Of a DNA stretch of 21,693 nucleotides, positions 7,831 through 14,208 are shown piece by piece. The notes under the pieces are model-generated. The model ran no database searches. It was given only the letters and a program-made list of their open reading frames with translations, and was not told the origin of the DNA. How positions within the stretch are numbered: position 1 is the first letter of the stretch; each line of letters opens with the position of its first letter. Source of the DNA: CAVLDP01 sp963661945 (GTDB lineage: Bacteria; Bacillota; Clostridia; Lachnospirales; Lachnospiraceae); the NCBI GenBank assembly GCA_963661945.1, contig CAVLDP010000028.1, forward strand, positions 1 to 21,693, read 5' to 3'. The position numbers were made by a program, and so were the translations under genes.

Positions 7831-8595
7831 CTATATAATGTCCATGTTCTTCAGTGCTTCTTTGGTTCCCTGAACAATGTTGGCATCCTCTGGCAAATAG
7901 AATACATTCTCGCCCTTCAGATCAAAGGTGGTAAGATCTGTGTCATTGGAAATGTAAGCCATCACCGGAATGTCACCAAGGTCCATGATATCCTTTACAG
8001 ACATATCTGGTATACGATTGACAACTGCCCCCACGCGCTCTGCCATAACCAGTTCGTCTGCTACACTCTTGATGGTCGAGATAACCTGCGTACCCTTGCG
8101 GCTGGAATCTGTAATCAGGAAAAGATGTGTAACCTTCTCCATAACTCTACGATTAATCTGCTCGATACCTGCTTCTCCATCAATCACTACATAATCGAAG
8201 TTCTCTGATAGAAGCTTAATCACTTCCTTCAGGTAGGAATTGATCTTGCAATAGCAGCCTGCTGCCTCTGGACGACCAATTGCAATAAATGCGAATCCAT
8301 CCTGTTCCACCAGGGCATCATAGATCTGATATCTGGCCTCGCCAAGTAATTCAATCGCGGTCTTAGTATCTCCGCCTTCTACAGTAGCAACTACCTCCTT
8401 ACGAATATCATCGATGGTAGTCTCCACCTCAATACCAAGTGCAGTTGATAAGCCCACAGCTGGATCTGCATCAATGGCTAATATTTTCTTGTCAGGGTAG
8501 GCCTCTGTAAGCACGCGAACCATAGTCGCTGCAATGGATGTCTTACCGACACCGCCCTTGCCAGCCACTGCAAGAATCTTTGTATTTTGACTCAT
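7831..8595 (-). CDS. CooC-like P-loop ATPase (MinD/ParA superfamily, 254 aa)
   Basis: Deviant Walker A GKGGVGKT (12-19) with the signature lysine at 14, switch I IDADPAVGL (41-49), and switch II VVIDGEAGIEQ (136-146) place it in the MinD/CooC ATPases. CYC at 114-116, within GRPEAAGCYC, matches the Cys-x-Cys by which CooC binds metal at its dimer interface while helping nickel insertion into CO dehydrogenase. No CO dehydrogenase is encoded here, so its client is probably a cluster protein; the ACS-like product is the obvious candidate (inference). It is the first gene of the cluster. Its ATG follows GAAGGGG at a rather long spacing, and the leader contains several inverted repeats. Confidence 0.87.
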   Translation of the reverse strand: MSQNTKILAVAGKGGVGKTSIAATMVRVLTEAYPDKKILAIDADPAVGLSTALGIEVETTIDDIRKEVVATVEGGDTKTAIELLGEARYQIYDALVEQDGFAFIAIGRPEAAGCYCKINSYLKEVIKLLSENFDYVVIDGEAGIEQINRRVMEKVTHLFLITDSSRKGTQVISTIKSVADELVMAERVGAVVNRIPDMSVKDIMDLGDIPVMAYISNDTDLTTFDLKGENVFYLPEDANIVQGTKEALKNMDII

Positions 8596-8623
8596 GTGAA
8601 AAAGTCCCCTTCTTTAGAATAGA

Positions 8624-8655
8624 CATTAGTTACCTCCACCCTTAGGTGACTAATG
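8624..8655 (-). promoter_or_regulatory. Leader hairpin containing a Shine-Dalgarno sequence
   Basis: In the transcript leader CAUUAGU (8655-8649) pairs with ACUAAUG (8630-8624) and ACCU with AGGU, leaving one C-A mismatch and an 8-nt loop. The descending side contains GGAGG (8637-8633) and, 6 nt on, an ATG (8626) that opens a 27-codon frame overlapping the ATPase start out of frame and ending at 8543. The structure could hide this ribosome site; no function is proven. Confidence 0.5.
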
Positions 8656-8662
8656 CAATAGA

Positions 8663-8686
8663 AAAGTGATCCAAAATGGTCACTTT
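8663..8686. promoter_or_regulatory. Inverted repeat just downstream of the predicted transcription start
   Basis: AAAGTGA (8663-8669) and TCACTTT (8680-8686) form a perfect 7-bp dyad, extended by CC/GG after a one-base bulge, around an AAAAT centre. It begins about 5 nt after the predicted start site of the redox cluster, a usual position for an operator; it could instead act as an RNA hairpin. Confidence 0.5.
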
Positions 8687-8697
8687 CAGATATAAAA

Positions 8698-8726
8698 ATT
8701 TTATCACATTGTTTAATTTCTAACAA
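8698..8726 (-). promoter_or_regulatory. Main promoter of the redox cluster
   Basis: On the minus strand TTGTTA (8726-8721), a 17-bp spacer and an extended -10 TGATAAAAT (TAAAAT at 8703-8698) make a good sigma-A promoter starting near 8691, giving a leader of about 95 nt to the ATPase gene. The -35 box lies inside the right arm of the Rex-like operator. Confidence 0.75.
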
Positions 8727-8729
8727 TGT
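8706..8729. promoter_or_regulatory. Rex-like operator over the -35 region
   Basis: A perfect palindrome ACATTGTT-N8-AACAATGT. Its core TTGTTTAATTTCTAACAA (8709-8726) matches the Rex consensus TTGTTAA-N4-TTAACAA at 12 of 14 fixed positions. Rex represses when NADH/NAD+ is low and leaves DNA when NADH rises. The site covers the whole -35 hexamer and most of the spacer, so binding would block RNA polymerase. Assignment to Rex is by consensus match only. Confidence 0.6.
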
Positions 8730-8750
8730 TTTTTTCACGCAAAAAATGTT

Positions 8751-8790
8751 AAAAAAACCCCGAAAAATCAAGGTTTTTGACTAATCGGGG
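8751..8790 (-). terminator. Intrinsic terminator after rdgB
   Basis: On the minus strand CCCCGA (8790-8785) pairs with TCGGGG (8763-8758), with a small inner TCAA/TTGA stem, followed directly by seven T residues. It ends the rdgB operon about 50 nt after its stop and insulates the redox-cluster promoter just downstream. Confidence 0.85.
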
Positions 8791-8840
8791 CCATTCGTCT
8801 AATAGGACTCTAATGGGCTTTAGACCACACCTGAGTCACA

Positions 8841-9443
8841 TCACAATATTTCATCTTCTATAAGCTTCTGTCTCATAGCTCTTAGCGCTTTTCCTCTATG
8901 GCTAATTGCATTCTTCTCTTCCTCGGTAAGTTCCGCAGAAGTGCACTTGTAGTCCTCAAGATAGAAAATTGGATCATAGCCGAAGCCATTTGCGCCAGCG
9001 ATTTCATCCGCAATATGTCCCTCCATCGTGCCACGAAGAACATATTCTCTGCCATCTGGAAGAACCGTTGCAATCGCACAGACAAACCTGGCAGTTCTCT
9101 TCTCAAAAGGAACCCCCATAAGACGCTCAAGTAAGGCCTTATTCTTCAACTCATAGCTTGTATCATGTCCCATAAAACGGGCAGAAAGAACCCCCGGTGC
9201 CTTGTCTAGGTAATCAATCTCAAGACCCGAATCATCCGCCATAACAATTGCATCTGTAAGCGATGCTACAGCTCTTGCCTTAATCAGAGCATTCTCCTCA
9301 AAAGTCTTTCCATTTTCTTCCGGATCCGATGAAATCCCAGCCTCCTTCATGGAGAGAATTTCCATGCCAAGATCCCCAAAAATCTCACGAATTTCACGGA
9401 GCTTGTCCTGATTTCCTGTTGCAAAAATAATTCGATTATTCAT
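8841..9443 (-). CDS. rdgB: RdgB/HAM1 XTP/dITP diphosphatase (200 aa)
   Basis: House-cleaning pyrophosphatase that hydrolyses non-canonical purine nucleoside triphosphates (ITP, dITP, XTP) to monophosphates. Family motifs are present: FATGNQDKLREI (7-18), ADDSGLEID (69-77), PGVLSARF (83-90), then GANGFGYDPIF and SHRGKAL near the C-terminus. I place the start at the ATG at 9443, because GGAGAGGGAG lies just before it and the product then begins MNNRIIFATGN as in homologues; a frame-open ATG 30 bases upstream only adds a charged tail. The start overlaps the amidase stop by 8 nt (ATGAATAA), so translation is coupled. Last gene of its operon. Confidence 0.95.
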   Translation of the reverse strand: MNNRIIFATGNQDKLREIREIFGDLGMEILSMKEAGISSDPEENGKTFEENALIKARAVASLTDAIVMADDSGLEIDYLDKAPGVLSARFMGHDTSYELKNKALLERLMGVPFEKRTARFVCAIATVLPDGREYVLRGTMEGHIADEIAGANGFGYDPIFYLEDYKCTSAELTEEEKNAISHRGKALRAMRQKLIEDEIL

Positions 9444-10500
9444 TTTCTCCCTCTCCCTGTAAGAGCGTCTCAAGGACTGCCTCGTGCAGCGCCTCCGCTG
9501 TCATCTTCTGATATTCCTTCTTCTGCAAATTCTTAAGCTCCGTCTGGTTGGTCATGAAGCCAACCTCCACCAGCGCCACCGGGACCTCTGAAGTTCGTAT
9601 GATATAGATATCATCTCCAGCGACAAGTCCCTTGGAATTCGTCCCAAGCCTCTCTAAGAGCTTGCTTAAGCAACGATCGGCAAAAGCCTTGGACTCTCCA
9701 CTCTGGTCCGAAACCCGATACATAACCTCTGTACCATTAATGGATGACATACGACCACTTGATGTGGAATTATTATGAATGCTAAGAAACAAATCCGCAT
9801 CAAGAGTATTGGCAAGATTTGCCCGTTTCTCCAGAGAAACTCTTGTATCATCAAGCCTGGTATAATATACGCCAATTGATGCCTCATCTGCATCAAAAAG
9901 CTCCTTCAATTCCTGAACAATAGCAAGGTCGATATCCTTCTCGCAGACCTTGGAAATATAGGCGCCAACATCACTACCGCCATGGCCTGCATCTACAACC
10001 ACAATATAGTCATAGATGTCATGAGGATTGACAAAATTCAGGTAAAGGAATTCACCATCCACAGTAATCTCGGGTTCATAAACAGAATCCATTTGAATTT
10101 CAATCACACCGCAATCATCTACCGTATCGTAGAAAACATCCTCAATATGATCGCAATTGCCAACCATAGGATAGGTATAGAAATAAGTTCCATCAATGGA
10201 TGGAATCGTCACATCTATTATCTGGTTCACATAATCATTTGTAATAATTATATCCGACGCATCCACAGAAGGCGGTATCTCAAATCTGAGCTGCCCCTTC
10301 ATAATGTTCTCTGATTCATCCCCAAGCAGATAGCTGTCAGGCTTCATCAATTCAAGAACTGATTTGCCTGCTGTAACCTGGCCAGAGCCAAGTCCTTCAC
10401 AGAAGGTATGCAAATGTGGATACATATAAAGAAGAAGCGTCGTCATAAGGCAGATTACTGTAAGCACAGACGCTAGAACATTCATCACTCTTTTTTGCAT
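9436..10500 (-). CDS. N-acetylmuramoyl-L-alanine amidase (Amidase_3), membrane-anchored or secreted (354 aa)
   Basis: Zinc hydrolase that cleaves the amide bond between muramic acid and the stem peptide of peptidoglycan. An N-terminal hydrophobic helix (about 5-26) serves as signal or anchor. Residues 40-160 are a linker domain I do not recognise. The Amidase_3 domain starts at about 165: VVVDAGHGGSDVGA with zinc ligand His173, Glu187 in CEKDIDL, His242 in FLSIHNN, and catalytic Glu312 in LVEVGFMTN. All expected ligands are present. The ATG overlaps the preceding stop as TGATG; a GTG 3 nt upstream is an alternative start. Co-transcription with the secreted peptidase suggests a shared role at the cell surface. 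Confidence 0.93.
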   Translation of the reverse strand: MQKRVMNVLASVLTVICLMTTLLLYMYPHLHTFCEGLGSGQVTAGKSVLELMKPDSYLLGDESENIMKGQLRFEIPPSVDASDIIITNDYVNQIIDVTIPSIDGTYFYTYPMVGNCDHIEDVFYDTVDDCGVIEIQMDSVYEPEITVDGEFLYLNFVNPHDIYDYIVVVDAGHGGSDVGAYISKVCEKDIDLAIVQELKELFDADEASIGVYYTRLDDTRVSLEKRANLANTLDADLFLSIHNNSTSSGRMSSINGTEVMYRVSDQSGESKAFADRCLSKLLERLGTNSKGLVAGDDIYIIRTSEVPVALVEVGFMTNQTELKNLQKKEYQKMTAEALHEAVLETLLQGEGENE

Positions 10501-12173
10501 CACTCATCCTTTGTATCTGTATATGCCTTCAGGCAGATATTTGCCTCATAATTCTCTTCTGAGCTCTCCCAGTCCATACCATTACGACTGACAAAGCCGC
10601 ATCCATCTTCTATGGTTATGGAATCAGACCGGTTTTCTAATAAATATTCCACAGCAAGAGGATGTTCGCTTCCTGCAGTATTTATCTTCACAATAACAGC
10701 GAAATCATCGCCAGCATCCACAGAAAGCGTTGTATCAAATGGTATCGTCGTATAACCCGCACCCTCAATCGTACCATTTGCCACCTGAACACGATTCGCA
10801 AGAGATGCTGTGTTCTTATAATCTGTTACCACATATACTGTATAATCTGTTGATTCTCCAACAGTGTAGAAGCCAACCGCACGAAGAGTTTCATCGCCTG
10901 ATGCCGTATATACATTGGCTGCAAAAATATCCGGTCTGCTATAGCCAATCGTACCAATCTGGCCACAAAGGTCCGTCTGATAGATATTGTCATAATTCTG
11001 AGCCGACTCAAGTCCCGTATAACAGACGCCCTGGGAACCAATATTAGAATCATAATAGGACACATAGAAGCAGCCCTTATCGCCGAAATCATCGCCCCAG
11101 CTGTTCTGGCAGAGGAATGCCCCCTTGCCCGGAACAGAATTGTTGAATTTGTCCGCGCTCATGGAATCGTCCCAGCCAATAATCACAACATCATGATTAG
11201 GATTTGCATTTCCACCATAATAATAGGAATTATTGCTCTTATTATAATAAGAAGATGATGACATATTCGAAGACACATCCGCATAGATTGACGTTGACAC
11301 GCCGCCATACTTATAGATTGCCCACTTAATCTCATCAATATCATCCTCTGTGAAAAATTTCACATTCTGAAGATGCTTGGTCTCCTCACCAGTATCCAAG
11401 CTGATTGGTCCTCTCCAAGACAAGAGATAGGAAACGGCAATCATGTAATCGCCGCCATCTGCTCCATTTCTACCATAGGTATTATTGTCAATCAAATGAC
11501 CCGTATCGAAGCTAATCGTCTCTTCCGGAAGAATAGACGATTCAAGAGCACCCATGGCTGCATATGCCCAACAGGTAGATTCATTGCCCTGGTCCTGAAT
11601 TGCCGATGCCCGGTTAAATTGTCGCATGTCATAGCTTGTTGGAAGAGTACCCTTACTATTTCGATTGACCGTCACAGTATAATTTTCCTCATCCCAAAGA
11701 ATGTCAAAGCCAAATAGCTGGCCTAGATCAATCAGGGGCAAATAGTAGCGACTGTCACTCTCAATCGGCGCCGATTCCATCTCTCGCTTTGAATCCCCCT
11801 TCGTATAAGTAGTCTTTGAAACCTCAAAAGTATAGGTTGTATCATTTCTAAGAAGGGTAATAGAACCATCAGCGTAGTGACAGGAAGCGCCAAACAGCTC
11901 CTGAACAAGCTCTAGAGAAGCATAGGGCTGCATCGCCTGATTCAAATATAGATAGGAGTTTATATTGTCCCAAGTCTTACCATCTACAACAAGATGCATC
12001 AAATTCTCGTCATTCAGGCTCTTGGCAATCAGTGGATAGAAAACCTCCTCCTGAAGACTCGCGCCGCGGAATTCCTCCACCTGTCCATATTCATCCTGCC
12101 AGGTATTCAGTTTCAAAAGTAGTGCTGACGCAATAATCAGCGTCAGATAGATATAGCGCTTCGAATACCGCAT
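10500..12173 (-). CDS. Secreted papain-like (C1) cysteine peptidase (557 aa)
   Basis: An N-terminal signal or anchor segment (about 6-21) is followed by a region (40-172) ending in a copper-amine-oxidase-N-like fold (YLPLIDLGQLFGFDILWDEE), a module Firmicutes use on surface proteins. The C1 domain starts at LPTSYDMRQ (177). The catalytic triad is visible: Cys201 in DQGNESTCWAYAA with oxyanion Gln195, His327 in NPNHDVVIIGWDD, and Asn357 in CQNSWG. Residues from about 400 to 550 form a beta-rich tail like the lectin-like domain seen after bacterial C1 peptidases. No obvious propeptide inhibitor is present. It starts 12 nt after the methylase gene behind AAGAGGA and abuts the amidase gene. Confidence 0.9.
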   Translation of the reverse strand: MRYSKRYIYLTLIIASALLLKLNTWQDEYGQVEEFRGASLQEEVFYPLIAKSLNDENLMHLVVDGKTWDNINSYLYLNQAMQPYASLELVQELFGASCHYADGSITLLRNDTTYTFEVSKTTYTKGDSKREMESAPIESDSRYYLPLIDLGQLFGFDILWDEENYTVTVNRNSKGTLPTSYDMRQFNRASAIQDQGNESTCWAYAAMGALESSILPEETISFDTGHLIDNNTYGRNGADGGDYMIAVSYLLSWRGPISLDTGEETKHLQNVKFFTEDDIDEIKWAIYKYGGVSTSIYADVSSNMSSSSYYNKSNNSYYYGGNANPNHDVVIIGWDDSMSADKFNNSVPGKGAFLCQNSWGDDFGDKGCFYVSYYDSNIGSQGVCYTGLESAQNYDNIYQTDLCGQIGTIGYSRPDIFAANVYTASGDETLRAVGFYTVGESTDYTVYVVTDYKNTASLANRVQVANGTIEGAGYTTIPFDTTLSVDAGDDFAVIVKINTAGSEHPLAVEYLLENRSDSITIEDGCGFVSRNGMDWESSEENYEANICLKAYTDTKDE

Positions 12174-12185
12174 ACATTCCTCTTC

Positions 12186-13334
12186 TTATCTAGGTCTCTT
12201 CGGTGGCTTCGGCCCCATAAACTGGTAATAATAAGTCTTAATCATACCATTGTAAATCTTGCGATTCTTATCTGCCTTGCGTCCGATATAACGCTGTGCA
12301 TCCTCATATGAGGTAATCACGTAGAGCGACCAGGAATCCAAATTCTCAAAAATCCGCCCCAGCGTCCCATAAAGCTCCGGCAAGTCTTCCTTGTCCTCAA
12401 GCCTCTCTCCATATGGCGGATTCGTAATGATAAAGCCATATTTCTTCGGATGAGATGTATTTGCGACATCTCTTTCTTGGAAATGAATCATATGATCCAC
12501 CCCTGCACGAGCTGCATTTTTTCTGGCGATATCCACCATCTCTGGATCAATATCATAGCCTTGAATATTCGTATCAACATCTGTCTTAATCTCGCTTCTT
12601 GCCGCAGAGCGAGCATCCTTCCAGATAGATGGCTCAATCAGATTGTCCCAATCTTCTGCCGTAAAACTCCGGTCAATTCCAGGTGCGATATTTGCAGCCA
12701 TCATAGCTGCTTCAATCAGAATCGTTCCACTTCCGCAAAAAGGATCAAGAAGAATTCGATCCGCATGCCATGGGCTAAGATAGATCATGGCAGCAGCCAG
12801 CGTCTCCGAAATCGGTGCCTTGGATGTTAATGTACGATATCCCCTCTTATGAAGAGGTGTACCTGTCGTATCAAGCGTCACGGTCACCATATCTTTCATA
12901 ATGAAGATTCGAACTGGATACGATGCCCCTGTTTCCTCAAACCATTCTATGCCATAGTGTCTCTTCAATCTCTCCACCATGGCCTTCTTCACAATCGACT
13001 GGATGTCTGGGCCGCTAAAGAGCTTGCTCTTCACCGAAGTCGCCTTCGTAACCCAGAATTTGCCGTCTGATGGAATATATTCCTCCCAAGGCAAGGCCAC
13101 AATTCCCTGGAAGAGTTCCTCCCAGGTCGTAGCTGAAAACTGTCCTACCTTGATCAGAATGCGTTCTGCCGTTCGCAGATGAATATTCGCTTCCGCAATT
13201 GCCTCCGCGTCGCCAATAAAGCTCACTCTGCCATCTTCCACCTGGCTAATCTCATAGCCTAGGTCATATATTTCTCTCTTCAAAACTGCCTCAATGCCGA
13301 AATGGCATGGGGCCATAAGGGTATATTCTTTCAT
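12186..13334 (-). CDS. THUMP-domain class I SAM-dependent rRNA methyltransferase, YpsC/RlmL family (382 aa)
   Basis: Probable 23S rRNA guanine-N2 methyltransferase. Residues 45-155 form the THUMP RNA-binding domain. Then come LHKRGYRTLTSKAPISETLAA (161-181), the SAM-binding DPFCGSGTILIEAA (197-210), GYDIDPEMV (259-267) and the base-methylating NPPYGERL (305-312). Length and layout match Bacillus YpsC and the N-terminal half of E. coli RlmKL. The start is fixed by GGAGGA five bases before the ATG. It is the first gene of a four-gene operon with peptidase, amidase and rdgB. Confidence 0.93.
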   Translation of the reverse strand: MKEYTLMAPCHFGIEAVLKREIYDLGYEISQVEDGRVSFIGDAEAIAEANIHLRTAERILIKVGQFSATTWEELFQGIVALPWEEYIPSDGKFWVTKATSVKSKLFSGPDIQSIVKKAMVERLKRHYGIEWFEETGASYPVRIFIMKDMVTVTLDTTGTPLHKRGYRTLTSKAPISETLAAAMIYLSPWHADRILLDPFCGSGTILIEAAMMAANIAPGIDRSFTAEDWDNLIEPSIWKDARSAARSEIKTDVDTNIQGYDIDPEMVDIARKNAARAGVDHMIHFQERDVANTSHPKKYGFIITNPPYGERLEDKEDLPELYGTLGRIFENLDSWSLYVITSYEDAQRYIGRKADKNRKIYNGMIKTYYYQFMGPKPPKRPR

Positions 13335-13352
13335 GAAAATCCTCCAAATTTC

Positions 13353-13381
13353 ATTGTATTTTACCTTTTGTTCAGTGTCAA
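13353..13381 (-). promoter_or_regulatory. Promoter of the methylase-peptidase-amidase-rdgB operon
   Basis: Minus strand: perfect TTGACA (13381-13376), 17 bp, TACAAT (13358-13353). The predicted start lies only about 12 nt before the ATG, so the leader would hold little more than the ribosome binding site. The -35 sits about 10 bp beyond the T-tract of the neighbouring terminator. Confidence 0.85.
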
Positions 13382-13391
13382 TTTTCTCCGC

Positions 13392-13422
13392 AAAAAAGAG
13401 ACTGCAGTTTCCTGCAGTCTCT
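13392..13422 (-). terminator. Strong intrinsic terminator of the 218-residue orphan gene
   Basis: A perfect 11-bp stem AGAGACTGCAG/CTGCAGTCTCT closed by a GAAA tetraloop is followed on the minus strand by a run of T (TCTCTTTTTT). It begins 12 nt after the stop of the orphan gene and is the cleanest terminator in the window. Confidence 0.95.
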
Positions 13423-13434
13423 ACACATCACCTA

Positions 13435-14091
13435 TTAAGCAAGCAACTGGTAATCCCATAGCTGTCCGGCTTCTTCAGCCTGGCGCTCCAGCTTGAGTGT
13501 ATCACTCTTCGATGAGGTAAATTGTGTGATAGAAGAATTATCAGAAAGTATTCCAATATTCCTCGTCGTCTCTCGAAGATCAATGCTTCTCTCGTATTCC
13601 GTACGACTAATCTCGCCATGAATATACATCTGTTCCACCTGGAATGAAGTATATCCTGCAAGAGAGGTAACTGATGATGAGCCAGTAGTCTGAGTCGAAG
13701 TCAGATCCTGTGCCTCTCCCATCGTCTGGTCATAAGACCGATTTACTTCCTGACTAGTGTTCTCACCAGTCTCTAAATCCAAATTCACTCGGCCATTCTT
13801 ATCATCCAGATCAAGGACAGGTTCCTTCGTAATCTCACGAACATAATCTCTCATATCGCTAAGAGAAGAAGCTTGTCCATCCGAAGCAGAATAAGTATCG
13901 CCATCAACCGACACAGAATGTCCTGCATCAAGTGCCAGGCTCTCAACTGGAACTCGTGTGACTCTCTCGCTCAACTTGCCCGAAATCTTCTCCGCAGAAT
14001 TGTCTGAAGATACAACAGCAGGATACGATGTCGCTACAGAAGATGTTCTTGCTGCTGCAGTCAGACTAGTATTAAAACTAAGGTTTGCCAT
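13435..14091 (-). CDS. Hypothetical Ser/Thr-rich protein, cysteine-free (218 aa)
   Basis: I do not recognise a family. The protein starts MANLSFNTSLTAAART and has no signal peptide or membrane helix. It lacks cysteine and is rich in Ser, Thr, Asp and Glu, with long low-complexity stretches (1-45, 110-145) that are probably disordered. One patch, residues 149-170 (SFQVEQMYIHGEISRTEYER), resembles the short helical SHOCT-type motif that often closes Gram-positive proteins. The N-terminus recalls small flagellar/secretion-associated proteins, but I see nothing specific. AAGGAAG precedes the ATG. The gene has its own near-consensus promoter and strong terminator, so it is a monocistronic, probably well-expressed unit. 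Confidence 0.8.
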   Translation of the reverse strand: MANLSFNTSLTAAARTSSVATSYPAVVSSDNSAEKISGKLSERVTRVPVESLALDAGHSVSVDGDTYSASDGQASSLSDMRDYVREITKEPVLDLDDKNGRVNLDLETGENTSQEVNRSYDQTMGEAQDLTSTQTTGSSSVTSLAGYTSFQVEQMYIHGEISRTEYERSIDLRETTRNIGILSDNSSITQFTSSKSDTLKLERQAEEAGQLWDYQLLA

Positions 14092-14144
14092 TGTTCTTCA
14101 CTTCCTTTCCACGCAAATTGGCATAGTTGCCCTACTTTGATATT

Positions 14145-14173
14145 AGTATAAGCCAATTTTTAGGAAATGTCCA
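14145..14173 (-). promoter_or_regulatory. Promoter of the 218-residue orphan gene
   Basis: Minus strand TGGACA (14173-14168), 17-bp spacer, TATACT (14150-14145): each hexamer one base from consensus. Start near 14138, leaving a leader of about 47 nt. It lies in the gap after the HD hydrolase gene, for which no clear terminator is seen. Confidence 0.75.
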
Positions 14174-14208
14174 TATTTTCTAGCAAAATAAGCCTTGAAA
14201 TGCAAAAT

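Noticed and set aside
315..8595. Reading the redox cluster as a classical 2-hydroxyglutarate, lactate or phenyllactate fermentation operon.
   Set aside because: The dehydratase-type subunits and activase fit, but the CoA-transferase or ligase, acyl-CoA dehydrogenase and Etf genes expected in such operons are missing, and CooC-like and ACS-like genes are not part of them.
9444..9473. Longer rdgB product with ten extra N-terminal residues.
   Set aside because: The extension lies in the amidase gene, is only a run of charged residues, and the internal ATG has a much better ribosome site.
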